Positions 43,910-54,818 of a stretch of DNA of 64,000 bases are shown one piece after another. The DNA comes from Piliocolobus tephrosceles (lineage: Eukaryota > Chordata > Mammalia > Primates > Cercopithecidae), in NCBI RefSeq assembly GCF_002776525.5, contig NC_045434.1:112677974-112741973 (forward strand), written 5' to 3'. The stretch's first letter is position 1, and each line of letters starts with the position of its first letter. The position numbers and the translations under genes were made by a program. The notes below the pieces were generated by a model. The model was not told where the DNA came from and did not search any database. It worked only from the letters and a program-made list of their open reading frames with translations.

Positions 43910-44205
43910 GCAGGGCATGGTAGCTCATGCCTTTAATCCCAACACTCCGGGAGGCTAAGGCAAGAGGACAACTTGAGGCTAGCCTGGGCAACACAGCAAA
44001 ACCCCACCTCTACAAAAAAAAATCAAAAATTATCCAGGTGTGGTGGCGCGTACCTCCAGTCCCAGCTACTCAGGAGGGTGAAATAGGAGGATCACGGAGT
44101 CCAAGAGTTAAAAGTTGCAGTGTGCCGTGATCGCACCATCGCGCTTCAGCATGGGCGACACAGCAAGACCCTGTCTCCAAAACAAAACAAAACAAAACAA
44201 AACTT
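43910..44205 (+). mobile_element. Alu SINE, old, (AAAAC)n tail
   Basis: GGCAGGGCATGGTAGCTCAT start. The left arm has a deletion after GAGGACAACTTGAGG. Tail (AAAAC)n at 44180-44203. Confidence 0.92.
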
Positions 44206-44416
44206 ATCAAAGTGTACACGTTACACACATGCAGTTTACTGTATGAAAGCTGTTAGTTGTTTTTTTTTTTTAATTTTTAAAAGGAACAAACCACTGATAC
44301 ACATAACAGATCGATGATTGTCAAAATAATTCTGTTGAATGAAAGAAGCCAGACGTGAAAGATAATGTTCTGTATGGTTCCATTTATTCAAATTGCCTAG
44401 AAACGAAAACTCATGG
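44206..44416 (+). mobile_element. Old L1 3' UTR, part 3
   Basis: TTATCAAAGTGTACACG, then AATAATTCTGTTGAATGAAA, GAAGCCAGACGTGAAAGATA and CTGTATGGTTCCATTTATTC. The second half repeats L1 3' motifs also expected upstream, so two L1 copies or a duplication may be involved. Confidence 0.6.
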
Positions 44417-44726
44417 GGGCCAGGTATGGCGGCTCAAGCCTGTAATCCCAGCACTTTGGGAGGCCGAGGCAGGCAGATCTCCTGAGGTCAGGCGTTGAAG
44501 ACCAGCTTGGTCAACATGGTAAAACCACATCTATACTTAAAATATATATACATGAATTAGCTGGGCGTGCTGGCACACGCCTTTAGTTCCAGCTACTCGG
44601 GAGGCTGAGACAGAAGAATCACTTGAACCTGGGAGGCAGAGATTGTAGTGAGCCAAGATCGTGCCACTGCACTCCAGCCTGGGTGACAGACTGAGACTCC
44701 ATGTCAAAAAAAAAAAAAAAAAAAAA
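44417..44726 (+). mobile_element. Alu SINE, full length
   Basis: GGCCAGGTATGGCGGCTC start, linker TTAAAATATATATACATG, A tail 44705-44726. Confidence 0.94.
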
Positions 44727-44813
44727 TGGGAACAGACAGAATATCAGTGGCTGCCTGGGGCAAACGTGGAAGTAAAGACAGATTGCATATAGTTGTTTAA
44801 AAATACGTTAGAC
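44727..44813 (+). mobile_element. Old L1 3' UTR, part 4
   Basis: CAGAATATCAGTGGCTGCCT and GGGGCAAACGTGG resemble the L1 motif AATCAGTGGTTGCCTGGGG. Confidence 0.5.
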
Positions 44814-45074
44814 ACTTCAGGAGGCTAAGGCAGGCAGATCACTTGAGCCCAGGAGTTCAGGACCAGCCTGGGCAACACAGCAAGACCTCACCTCTACAAA
44901 CAAAATACAAAAATTAGCAGGGCCTGGTGGCGCGCACCTGTAGTCCCAGCTACTGAGGAAGCTGAGGCGGGTGGATCACCTGAGCCCAGGAAGTCGAGCT
45001 GTGATTATGCCACTGCATTCCAGCCTGGGTGACAGAGTGAGACCCTGTCTCAAAAAAATAAATAATAAAAATAC
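44814..45074 (+). mobile_element. Alu SINE, 5' truncated
   Basis: It starts at CACTTCAGGAGGCTAAGG inside the left arm. Right arm and (AAAT)n-like tail are present. Confidence 0.9.
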
Positions 45075-45083
45075 ATCAGAGCA

Positions 45084-45374
45084 GCCAGGCACGGTAGCTC
45101 ACGCCTATAATGCCAGCACTCTGGGAGGCCAAGGGAGGCAGATCGCTTGAGGTCAGGAGTTCAACCAGCCTGGACGACATGGTGAAATCCTGTCTCTACT
45201 AAAAATACAAAAATTAACTGGACATGGTTGTGCATGCCTGTGGTCCCAGCTGCTTAGGATGCTGAGGCAGGAGACTGGCTTGAACCCAGGAGGCGGAGGT
45301 TGCAGTGAGCCAAGATCGCACCATTGCACTCCAGCCTAGGTGACAGAACGAGACTCCATCTCAGAAAAAAAAAA
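45084..45374 (+). mobile_element. Alu SINE, first of a tail-joined pair
   Basis: GCCAGGCACGGTAGCTCACG start with a short A tail. Its upstream target duplication ATCAGAGCA (45075-45083) reappears only after the second Alu (45686-45694). Confidence 0.93.
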
Positions 45375-45685
45375 GCCAGGCGCAGTGGCTCACGCCTGTA
45401 ATCCCAGCACTTTGGGAGGCTGAGGCAGGCGGATAACAAAGTCAGGCGTTCGAGACCAGCCTGACCAACATGGTGAAACCCCGTCTCTACTAAAAATACA
45501 AAAATTAGCCAGGTGTGGTGGTGCATGCCTGTAATCCCAACTACTCAGGAGGCTGAGACAGGAGAATCACTTGAACCCAGGAGGTGGAGGTTGCAGTGAG
45601 CCAAGATCACACCACTGCACTCCAGCCTGGGTGACAGAGCGAGACTTCGTCTCAAAACAAACAAACAAAGAAACAAACAAAAAAA
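45375..45685 (+). mobile_element. Alu SINE inserted in the preceding tail
   Basis: GCCAGGCGCAGTGGCTCACG start and an (AAAC)n-rich tail. It sits between the first Alu's body and that Alu's downstream duplication. Confidence 0.93.
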
Positions 45686-45694
45686 ATCAGAGCA

Positions 45695-45969
45695 TCAAAT
45701 ACTTTTGATTATAGTTGCTTAAGCACAATGAATCACAAAATCCACATATCCATAATGATACTCAAAGAAGGGAAACCCAAGACAATAAGAAAACGCAACT
45801 CATTTGTTACTATTTGAGGTGATTATAAAACTGGCTCCTGCTTTGGAAATTATAATTTAAAGGGAAGGAATTCTAGTGTATTCTACTTTTCCAGGAGGAA
45901 CTATATTTCAGTTGATGAGGAAAAGCTCTGCTTTACAGAAAAATATACCAGCTAATAAACATAAAATGA
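45695..45969. other. AT-rich DNA, nothing recognised
   Basis: No supported feature. It may be old LINE sequence. Confidence 0.3.
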
Positions 45970-46265
45970 GGCCGGGTGCAGTGGCTCACGCTTGTAATCC
46001 CAGCACTTTGGGAGTCTGAGGCAGGCAGACCACTTGAGGTCAGGAGTTTGAGACCAGCCTGGCCAACATGGCAAAATCCCATCTCTACAAAAATACAAAA
46101 AAATTAGCCAGGCATGGTGGCAGGCACCTGTGATCCCAGCTACTTGGGAGGCTGAGGCAGGAGAATCGCTTGAGCCCGGGAGGTTGAGGTTGCAGTGAGC
46201 CAAGATTGCACCATTGTGCTCCAGCCTGGGTGATTGAGTAAGACTCTGTCTCAAAAAAAAAAACA
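45970..46265 (+). mobile_element. Alu SINE, full length
   Basis: GGCCGGGTGCAGTGGCTC start. The target duplication AAACATAAAATGA / AAACATAAAGTGA flanks it. Confidence 0.95.
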
Positions 46266-46869
46266 AACATAAAGTGATTCATGGAATTAGAAAATAATTA
46301 TTTTCCAGTCATTAAGGGTTATTCTTTAATGTTGAAATTACAAAATGAATTATAAACTGGGAACTGGACATTTGTACAATGCTAAGGGAACATTCAAATA
46401 TTACTTTCTGGCCACAAGCAGGAAAAAAATTGTCCAGTGGGGAGATCAAGGTGTCTCCCTCTAATCCGGGAGTTATTGTAAACAACACTAATGGAAGGAC
46501 AACCAGATTCTCTGTGTCTCTTGATTCATATCCTATGATTAATTCCAGCTAATGAGTTAATGTCAATCTACCCTTCAACTACAGGAAGTACAGGTGTGAA
46601 GGAACAGGCTAAGCTTCACCACAGGAAGCAAGTAGACAAGCCCAGAAAGTGGGTGGCATTCTGCAGAACTCTTGGTGCCAGGATCAGCGTGATGATGAAA
46701 GGGTCTACCTTTGAGTCAAAGAAACTTAAGAGACATAACAACCAGGTGCAATGCTTGGTTCTATATAAACTAACTGAAAAGGACATTAGGGGTCTACCTG
46801 GATTGAGCATTAGGTGATAATGAAGAATTGTTGCTTTTTAAGTGTGATAATGTTAGTTTAAGCTATATT
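46266..46869 (+). mobile_element. Possible ancient LINE remnant
   Basis: TAGGTGATAATGAAGAATTG with AAGTGTGATAATGTTAG resembles the 3' part of an old repeat family (L1ME-like). The rest (46300-46780) is not assignable. Confidence 0.35.
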
Positions 46870-46877
46870 GGGAAATC

Positions 46878-47118
46878 TTTTTTTTTTTTTCTTGAGACAC
46901 GGTTTTACTCTGTCACCTAAGCTTCAGTGCACTGGCACCATCATAGCTCACGGAAGCCTTGACCTCCTCAACTCAAGCGATCCTCCCACTTCACCCTCCC
47001 AAGAAACTGGGTCTGCAGGCACACGCCACCATGCCCGGCTAATTTTTAAAAACATTTTTTTAGAGATGGGGGTCTTGCTATGCTACCCAGGTTGGTCTCA
47101 AACTCCTGGACTCAAAGT
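46878..47118 (-). mobile_element. Alu SINE, 5'-truncated insertion
   Basis: T tail and GAGACACGGTTTTACTCTG to CCTGGACTCAAAGT, missing about 60 bp of the Alu 5' end. The exact target duplication GGGAAATC (46870-46877 and 47119-47126) shows the truncation happened at insertion. Confidence 0.93.
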
Positions 47119-47343
47119 GGGAAATCTTTTTTTTTTTAAACATATACTGAATGCTTAAAATTTGTAATTCATGAAATACTCCAAAACCAAAATCTCATCT
47201 GTTTATGTTAATCCCTTCCATGCTCACATCATTGGTGGGAAGAAATCTCTGAGTCCAATTTTGATTACAAAATCAGGAAAACCTGAAAAGCTTCACGCTG
47301 TCAGATTCTGGAATCCAGTTAATGCCATGAAAATGCTGTTCCT

Positions 47344-47644
47344 GGCCGGGCGCGGGGGCTCACGCCTGCAATCCCAGCACTTTAGGAGGCTGAGGCAGGC
47401 GGATCACCTGAGGTCAGGAGTTCGAGACCAGCCTGAGCAACATGGAGAAACCCCATCTCTAGTAAAAATACAAAATTAGCCAGGCATGGTGGCACGTGCC
47501 TGTAATCCCAGCTACTCAGGAGGCTGAGGTAGGAGAAACGCTTCAACCTGGGAGGAGGAGGTTGCAGTGAGCCAATATTGCACCACTGCACTCTAGCTTA
47601 GGCAACAAGAGCGAAACTCCGCCTCAAGAAAAAAGAAGAACAGA
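47344..47644 (+). mobile_element. Alu SINE, first of a second tail-joined pair
   Basis: GGCCGGGCGCGGGGGCTC start. Its upstream duplication AAAATGCTGTTCCT (47330-47343) is matched by AAAACACTGTTCCT at 47958-47971, beyond the next Alu. Confidence 0.92.
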
Positions 47645-47957
47645 GGCCGGGGGTGGTGGCTCATGCCTGTAAACCCAGCACTTTGGGAGGCTGAGGCGGG
47701 CAGATCACAAGGTAGGAGATCGAAACCATCCTGGCTAACACGGTGAAACCCCGTCTGTACTAAAAGTACAAAAAATTAGCCAGGCATGGTGGCGGGCGCC
47801 TGTACTCCTAGCCACTCGGGAGTCTGAGGCAGGAGAACGCCGTGAACCCAGGAAGTGGAGCTTGCAGTGAGCCAATATTGCGCCACTGCACTCCAGCCTG
47901 GGCGACAGAGCGAGACTCCATCTCAGGAAAAAAAAAAAAAAAAACACAGAAAAAAAG
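47645..47957 (+). mobile_element. AluY inserted in the preceding tail
   Basis: GGCCGGGGGTGGTGGCTC start and a young-looking body. The A tail is interrupted by CACAG. Confidence 0.93.
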
Positions 47958-48049
47958 AAAACACTGTTCCTGTATTGAATGTTTTTCAGCAGCCAACGCT
48001 GACATCCACGTTCACTGGCCAGATGAGCAGTGTTGTACTTAGAGCTCAA

Positions 48050-48602
48050 GACAGCTCCGGCAATCCCTGCTCCTGAGAGTCACACCCCGTGCTTCCTCTC
48101 TGGACCTTTGTCCTGCCCAGCGACCTCCACGTCTGCTGATCCTCCTGTACTGCACAGGGCCGGCCTGGGTAACCACTGGGACACTGCAGAAATGACCGTG
48201 TGGCATCCGAGGCAAGGTCCTAAAAGACACTGCAGCTTTTGCCTTGCTCTCTTTTGTGTCACTCACTCAGGGAGAAGCCAGCACCACATGGAGACGGTGC
48301 TCAAGCAGCTCAGATGAAGAGAAACTGAGGCCTCCTGCCAAGAGCCAGCACCAACTTGCCGGCCATGCAAGTGGATCACCTCAGAAGCAGGAGCAGCAGC
48401 CTCATCAAGCCTTCAGATGACAGCAGCCCCCAGCAGATCCCTTACACAGATTCCACGAGAGACCCCTAGGTCAGAACAGCCCAGCTCCATTACTCCCAGA
48501 TCCCTGATTCACAGAAAACAGGAGATCATAAGTGACTGTTGTTGTCTTAAACCACTAAGTTTGGAAGCAAACTGCTTCTCAGCAAAAGATCACTGGCATA
48601 GG
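48050..48602 (+). mobile_element. MLT1-type LTR (ERVL-MaLR)
   Basis: The 3' half follows MLT1 order: CATGCAAGTGGATCACCTCA, CAAGCCTTCAGATGACAGCA, ACGAGAGACCCCTAGG, CAGAACAGCCCAGCTCCATT, GAAAACAGGAGATCATAAGT and GTCTTAAACCACTAAGTTTG. The 5' boundary is approximate. Confidence 0.78.
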
Positions 48603-48639
48603 TAGTGACGGGCAAAAGCACAAACCATGAGATAGCGGA

Positions 48640-48820
48640 GATGTGTTTCAGTTCCTGCGCTTCCATTACTGCTGTGCCTGTTTGAGCCTCAGTGATCTCA
48701 CCTAAGAAAGAAAATAGCATGAAAATACTACTGGCTCCACAAGTGTGTTAAAGGATCAAACATAAATAAAGCACCCAGCATAATGTTAGGCCCAGAAAGA
48801 TAATAAACGCTGGTTCTCTT
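48640..48820 (+). mobile_element. MIR SINE
   Basis: CTGTGCCTGTTTGAGCCTCA, TGTGTTAAAGGATCAAACAT, AAAGCACCCAGCATAATG and AATAAACGCTGGTTC follow MIR order. Confidence 0.7.
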
Positions 48821-48859
48821 CTTTAACCACACTTCCCACCCCACCATTCTCCCACTCAG

Positions 48860-48990
48860 TGGCAGATCTTCTCATCTGTAAAATGGGCTTGAAACACCTA
48901 CCAAGAGGTTGCTGTGGAGATCAGATGAAAGTCTGTCTTTGGAGAGGTTTTGTAAATCCTAACGTACTCAACAAAGGTTCTTACTAGCAT
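48860..48990 (+). mobile_element. MIR SINE fragment
   Basis: ATCTTCTCATCTGTAAAATG, CCAAGAGGTTGCTGTGGAGA and TCAGATGAAAG are MIR landmarks. A second MIR lies just upstream. Confidence 0.7.
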
Positions 48991-49768
48991 ATAAGGGCCT
49001 GTCTCAGGAGAATCTGCCTAGCATGACTCTCTCTGTTGGAGGTTACAATCAAGGACTCCCCCAAAAATCTATTTTAGATTGGAGTCACGTAGACATGAAT
49101 GGAAAGTGGCCGGAAGACTGTTCTTCACTGCTGACACCAGGCTCACAGCCCAGCTATTGCCAAAGAGTTGGGGTTTTGAAAAGCTCAAACTCCAAAGTAG
49201 ATAGGGCATGTGATTCCATGGTCAGGAGACACTGAGGTCACTGTGCAAGCCAAAGATTGAGAAAGGAAGCAAAAATACAAAAATGAAAGCTCCTGTCTAA
49301 AGTCTCGTGAAGAAACAAGGGGAGTTTCGCTGTGTTGTCAAGTTTGTGCCCTCTCCTGGCCTGCGTGTGGACGGGTCTGACATCCACGGTTCAGCAGCTC
49401 CCCCCGCCCCCACTTCACACTGCCCTCAAGTCCTTCTGGGGTGGGAACTGGCCTGTGGGGGCCTCCACTCAAGCTAAGCAAACAACCCTCTTAAATCATG
49501 CCCTGACAGCAGGCCAGGAACCACGCAGACCGGGGGACAGAAAGAGAAAAAAAAAAACAACCTGGTCAAATGACCTGGTCAAATGATGCCTGAAAGTCCC
49601 TGTGAAAGTTTTGATCTCTGAAATGTTGCTTTAAAATCTGGATTTCTTGAAAGATGACTGCACTGGGCCGGTTGAGTGGAGGTTGCAGCGAGCCCCGGTG
49701 TGACTGAGGAAGACTAGGGAGGCACTGGCTGCTGGGAGAAGGGGAGTGTAATGTTAAGATGCAAAATC
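48991..49768. other. Single-copy DNA, nothing recognised
   Basis: No supported feature. CCTGGTCAAATGA occurs twice in tandem at about 49561-49585, a minor local duplication. Confidence 0.35.
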
Positions 49769-50064
49769 GGCCGGGCGCGGTGGCTCACGCCTGTAATCCC
49801 AGCACTTTGGGAAGCCAAGGCAGGCGGATCACGAGGTCAGGAGATCGAGACCATCCTGGCTAACACGGTGAAACCCCGTCTCTACTAAAAACTTCAAAAA
49901 ATTAGCCGGGCGGGGTGGCGGGCGCCTGTAGTCCCAGCTACTCGGGAGGCTGAGGCAGGAGAATGGCGTGAACCCGGGAGGCGGACCTTGCAGTGAGCCG
50001 AGATTACGCCACTCACTCCAGCCTGGGAGACACAGCAAGACTCCGTCTCAAAAAAAAAAAAAAA
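49769..50064 (+). mobile_element. AluY, full length
   Basis: GGCCGGGCGCGGTGGCTC start and near-consensus body. The exact target duplication AAGATGCAAAATC is at 49756-49768 and 50065-50077. It lacks the monkey-type GATCCGGCC variant (GAGATTACGCCAC instead). Confidence 0.97.
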
Positions 50065-50077
50065 AAGATGCAAAATC

Positions 50078-50322
50078 ATCAACCAGATGATACTATACTA
50101 TCAAGGAAAATGTAACAAATTCAGGATCATAACCAGAAAAATTGATCAACTTCCATAAGCAGAAAGGCATCTGCGTGAGCGTGGGATCGACATATATTGG
50201 ACTGAACACTGCCCTTCATGGCTTCATGGCCTAGTAGACAGTCTTTTTGACACACCTTAAATGTGGCAATATGACATAGGCTCATAGAGCTGCTGGCTCA
50301 CCAACGGCAGTGAGCTCCCCCA
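50078..50322. other. Single-copy DNA, nothing recognised
   Basis: No supported feature. Confidence 0.35.
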
Positions 50323-50617
50323 TTTTTTTTTTTTTTTGAGACAGAGTTTCACACTTTCACCCAGGCTGGACTGCAGTGGTGCAGTCTCGGCTCACTGCAA
50401 CCTCTGCTTCCCGTGTTCAAGCAATTCTCCTGCCTCAGTCTCCTGACTAGCTAGAATTTCAGGCGCCCACCACCATGATCGGCTGATTTTTGTATTATTA
50501 GTAGAGACGGATTTCACCATATTGGCCAGGCTGTTCTTGAACTCCTGACCTCGTGATCTGCCCACCTCAGCCTCCCAAAGTGCTGGGATTACAGGCGTGA
50601 GCCACCACGCCTGGCCT
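50323..50617 (-). mobile_element. Alu SINE, full length
   Basis: T tail, GAGACAGAGTTTCACACT to CACCACGCCTGGCC. Confidence 0.94.
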
Positions 50618-50802
50618 AAATTTATTTTATTCAATTTTCCTATCATATTTTTCCACAGAAGTGAAATAATAAGCGCATTAAAATATGTGTGTGCTTCTGC
50701 GAGCAGAGCTTTTAAGTTTTTTTAATTTAAATGTTAAAATATTTATCTTTAAAAATTTTTGTCCAAAGTTGATGCAAAAAATTTTTTTCAATAGAGGTGG
50801 AG

Positions 50803-50936
50803 GCAGGGCATGGTGGCTCACGTCTGTAATCCCAGCAGTCTGGGAAGCCCAGGCAGGTAGATGGCTTGAGCCCAGGAGTTCGAGACCAGCCTGGGCAACA
50901 TGGTGAGACACTGTCTCTACAAAAAATAAAAAACAG
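50803..50936 (+). mobile_element. Alu left-arm monomer
   Basis: GGAGGCAGGGCATGGTGGCT to CTCTACAAAAAATAAAAAAC. A HAL1/L1-like element starts right after. Confidence 0.88.
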
Positions 50937-52693
50937 AAGTGAAGGAAGATGGCCAAATAGAAGCCCCCACTGATCGTACTCCATGCAGGAACACCAAATT
51001 TAACAACTATCCACGCAAAAAAAGTACTTTCATAAGAACCCAAAATCAGGAGAGTAATGACAGTACCTGGTTTTAACTTCATATAGCTGAAAGAGCCACT
51101 GAAGAGTGGGAAAGACAGTCTTAAATTGCCGATCAACTCCTCCCACCCCCCAACATCCCCTGACAGTGGCTGACTATGTGGCATGAAGACAGAATCTGTG
51201 TGCTTGGGAGCAGGAGAGCACAGCAATCGCAGGACCTTTAATTGGAACTCAGAGCTACTGACATGGGGCTGAACTCAGCCAGTGGCCCGGGAGGGGAGCA
51301 TTTAGACCAGTTCTAGCCAGAAGGATAGATTCCAACCCATCCCAGAGGTTGGAACTTGAGTTTTGGCAAGCCTCACCACCATGGGCTAAAGTGCAATGGG
51401 GACCTAAATAAACTTGAAAGATGTTTAGGCCACAAGGACTGCAACTCCTAGGCAAGTCCTGGTGCTGTGGTGGGCTCAGAGCCAGTGGACATTGGAGGGC
51501 ACATGACCTAGTAAGACACCACCCAGGGTGGCTAAGGGAGTGCTTGCAGCACCCCTCCCGCAATCCCAGGCAGCACAGCTCACAGCTCCAAAAGAGACCC
51601 CTTCCTAATGCATAGGAGAAGAGAAGGAAAACTAAAGAGGACTTTATCTTGCAACTTGGATACCAGCTCAGCCACAGTAAGATAGGACACTAGTCACAGT
51701 CATGAGGCCTCCATTCCAGGCCCTATCTCCTGGATGACGTTTCTAGACACACCCTGGGCTGGAAGGGAACCCACTGACCTGGAGGGAAGAGCTCAGTCCT
51801 GGAAGAATTAATCACTTGCTAAATAAAGAGCCCTTGGGCCCTGAATAATCAGCAGCAGTAACCGAGTAGTGGAGGCGGGGGCCTTGAGTAAGACTCTGAG
51901 GCATGCTGGCTTCAGGTGTGACCGGAAGCACATTCACAGTCTGGTGGCTGTGAGGACAGACTCCTGCTGCTTGAGGAAGAGAGAGAGAAGACGAAAGGGC
52001 ACTTGGTCATGAGCTTAGGTGCCAGCTCAGCCACAGTGAGGAAGAGCACCAAGAGGGCCCTTAGGGCCCTCGATTCCAGGCTTGATCCAGCAGAAGAAAG
52101 AATGAGTGAGCTTGAAGACAGACTACTTGAAAATACACAGTCAGAGAAGACAAAAAAAAAAGAGAGAGAGAGAGAATAAAAAACAACAAAGCATGCCTAC
52201 AAGACCTGGAAAATAGCCTCAAAACGGCGAATCCAAGTTATTGCTCTTAAAGAGGAAGTAGAGAGAGATTGGGTAGAAAGTTTATTCAATAAAATAATAA
52301 CAGAGAACTTCCCAAACCTAGAGAAAGGTATCAATTTTAAAGTACAAGAAGGTTATTGAACACCAATCAGATTTAACCCAAAGAAGACTACCGCAAGGCA
52401 TTTAATAATCAAACTCCCAAAGATCAAAGATAAAGAAAGGATCCTGAAAGTAGCAAGAGAAAAGAAACAAAAGACATACAATGGAGCTCCAATCCATCTG
52501 GCCACAGACTTTTCAGTGGAAAGGCCAGGAGAGAGTGGCATGACATATTTAAAGTGCTGAAGAAAGAAACTTTTACCTAGAATACTTTATCTAGCAAAAA
52601 TATCCTTCCAACATGAAGGAGAAAAACTCCCTGACAAACAAATGCTGAGGGATTTCATCAACTCTAGACCTGTCCTCCAAGAAATACTAAAAG
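50937..52693 (+). mobile_element. HAL1/L1-like element: 5' UTR and ORF1 remnant
   Basis: The start AGATGGCCAAATAGAAGCCC is a typical L1 5' terminus with a YY1-like core. About 1.1 kb of 5' UTR-like sequence follows, then ORF1-related sequence from about 52100 (GAGTGAGCTTGAAGACAGAC, GAGAACTTCCCAAACCTAG, AATAATCAAACTCCCAAAGA, TGGAAAGGCCAGGAGAGAGT, GAATACTTTATCTAGCAAAA and TGAAGGAGAAAAACTCCCTG). Stops and frameshifts abolish the ORF. Confidence 0.78.
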
Positions 52694-52974
52694 GGCCGGG
52701 GTTGTGGCTCATGCCTGTAATTCTAGCACTTTAGGAGGCTGAGGCAAGCAGATCACTTGAGGCTAGGAGTTCAAGATCAGCGAAACACCATCTCTACTAA
52801 AAATATAAAAATTAGTCGAGCATGTTTATGTACGTCTGTAATCCTGGCTACTCAGGAGACTGAGACATGAGAATCGCTTGAACCCGGGAAACAGAGGTTG
52901 CAGTCAGTCAAGATTGTGCCATTGCGCTCCTGCCTGGGTGACAGAGTGAGACTCCATCTCAAAAAAAAAAAAAA
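52694..52974 (+). mobile_element. Alu SINE inside the HAL1/L1 element
   Basis: GGCCGGGGTTGTGGCTCATG start with a deletion in the left arm. The diverged duplication AAATACTAAAAG / AAATGCTAAAGG is L1 sequence. Confidence 0.92.
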
Positions 52975-53220
52975 TGCTAAAGGAAGTTCTTCAATCTGAA
53001 AGAAAAGGACATTAATGAGCAATAGGAAATCCTATGAAGGTGCAAAACTCACTGGTAAGTAAACAGAAAAACCGAAAATAATATATATAACACTATAATT
53101 GTTGTGTGTAAACTACTCATCTTGAGGAAGAAGACTAAAAGATGAACCAATCAAAAAAGAAATCACTACCATGACTTTTCAACTCATAGACAGTACAATA
53201 AGTTATAAATAGAAACAATG
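52975..53220 (+). mobile_element. HAL1/L1-like element, end of ORF1 region
   Basis: GCTAAAGGAAGTTCTTCAAT, CTGAAAGAAAAGGACATTAA and ACTCACTGGTAAGTAAACAG continue the L1 order after the Alu. Confidence 0.75.
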
Positions 53221-53530
53221 GGCCAGGCATGGTGACTCATTCCTATAATCCCAGTACTTTGGGAGGGGGAGGCAGGTGGATCACCCGAGGTCAGGTGTTC
53301 GAGACCAACCTGGCCAACATGGTGAAACCCTGTCTCTACTAAAAATACAAAAATTAACCAGGCATGACAATCTAAAAATTAGCACGCACCTGTAATCCCA
53401 GCTACTAGAGAGGCTGAGCCAGGAGAATTGCTTGAACCTGGGGGGCGGAGGTTGCAGTGAGCCGAGATAGTGCCACTGCACTCCAGCCTAGGTGACAAAG
53501 TGAGACTCTGTCTCAAAAAAATAAATAAAT
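53221..53530 (+). mobile_element. Alu SINE with internal insertion
   Basis: GGCCAGGCATGGTGACTCAT start. The right-arm start carries an extra copy of AAAATTAGC-like sequence (ACAATCTAAAAATTAGCACG). (AAAT)n tail. Confidence 0.93.
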
Positions 53531-53724
53531 AGTACGCAGGGAGATCAAGTGAAAGTGTAGAATTTTTATTAGTTTTCTTTTTGCTTGTTTGTTTGGTTTT
53601 TGTTTATTGCATAAATAAGTTGTCATCCCTTTAAAATAATTGTTTACAAGATATTTGCAACCCTCACAGTATCCTCAAATCTAAAAACATACAACAAATA
53701 CACAAAAATAAAAAGAAAGAAAGT
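53531..53724 (+). mobile_element. HAL1/L1-like element, 3' part
   Basis: TAAAATAATTGTTTACAAGA and CTCACAGTATCCTCAAATCT, ending in an A-rich tail (53698-53724). No ORF2 sequence follows, consistent with a HAL1-type (ORF1-only) element. Confidence 0.55.
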
Positions 53725-54050
53725 GACCAGGTGTGGTGGCTCACACCTGTAATCCCAGCACTTTGGGAGACCAAGGTGGTGGATAGCCTGAAGTCAGAAG
53801 TTTGAGACCAGACTGGCTAACATGGCAAAGCCCCATCTCTACTAAAACTACAAAAATTAGCCAGGTGCGGTGGCATGTCCCCTCCTGTGGTCCCAGTTAC
53901 TTGGGAAGCTGAGGCAGAAGAATCACCTGAACCTGGGAGGCGGAGTTTGCAGTGAGCCAAGGTCACTCCCCGGCACTCCACAGCCTGGGTGACACAGCAA
54001 GACTCCGTCTCAAAAAGAAAAAAGAAAGAAAAAAAAGAAAAGAAAAGAAA
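53725..54050 (+). mobile_element. Alu SINE, A/G-rich tail
   Basis: GACCAGGTGTGGTGGCTCAC start and both arms. The tail is a long run of AAAAG units. Confidence 0.92.
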
Positions 54051-54312
54051 GGCCAGGCACGGTGGCTCATGCCTGTAATCCCAGCACTTTGGAAGGCCGA
54101 GGCAGGTGGATCACCAGGTCAGGAGTTCAAGACCAGTATGGCCAACATCGTGAAACTCCATCTCTACTAAAAATACAACAACAACAACAAAATTAGCCGA
54201 GTGTGGTAATGTGCGCCTATAATCCCAGCTACTTGGGAGGCTGAAGCAGGAGGATTACATGAACCTGGGAGGTGGAGGTTGCAGTGAGCTGAGATCGTGC
54301 CAATGCACTCCA
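54051..54312 (+). mobile_element. Alu SINE, 3' end missing
   Basis: GGCCAGGCACGGTGGCTCAT start, with (ACA)n in the linker. It stops at GCCAATGCACTCCAA with no tail, so the end was probably deleted afterwards. Confidence 0.92.
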
Positions 54313-54464
54313 AGGAATCTGAGGGTTTAGCGGCAAGGGGCCTCATCCCAGAAGACTCAAATTTACTGGGCACTTCCTTTTCTGTTCAGGGAATCTGCCT
54401 CAGGCCAATGTTAATTGGACCCCAGAGAATCTTTATTCTACCATCTCAAAAACCTTGTTTAAGA

Positions 54465-54530
54465 TTGTCTTAGCTATTTACTGCTGAGTGACAAATCAGC
54501 ACAAATTTAGCACCTAAAACAACACACATT
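54465..54530 (-). mobile_element. MLT1-type LTR, 3' end (split by Alu)
   Basis: TTAGCTATTTACTGCTGAGT, GACAAATCAGCACAAATTTA and ACCTAAAACAACA are the reverse complement of an MLT1 3' end (TAAGCCACT...TTTGTTACACAGCA). Confidence 0.65.
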
Positions 54531-54818
54531 GGCAGGGTGTAGTGGCTCACACCTGTAATCCCAATACTTTGGGAGGCTGAGGTGTGAGGATCACTTGAGG
54601 CCAGCAGTTTGAGACCAGCCTCGGCAACATAGTGAGATACCATCTCTACCAAAAAATGAAAGTGTTTAAATTAGCTGGGCATGGTGACATGTGCCTGCCA
54701 TCCTAGCTACTCAGAAGGGTGAGGTGGGAGGATCACTTGAGCCCAGGAGTTCAAGGATGCAGTGAGCTACGATCATGCCACTGCACTCCAGCCTGGGTGA
54801 CAAAGCAAGATTCTGTCT

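Noticed and set aside
49676..49700. Short Alu-like phrase GTGGAGGTTGCAGCGAGCC
   Set aside because: It is too short and isolated to call as an element. It may be a decayed Alu remnant or chance.
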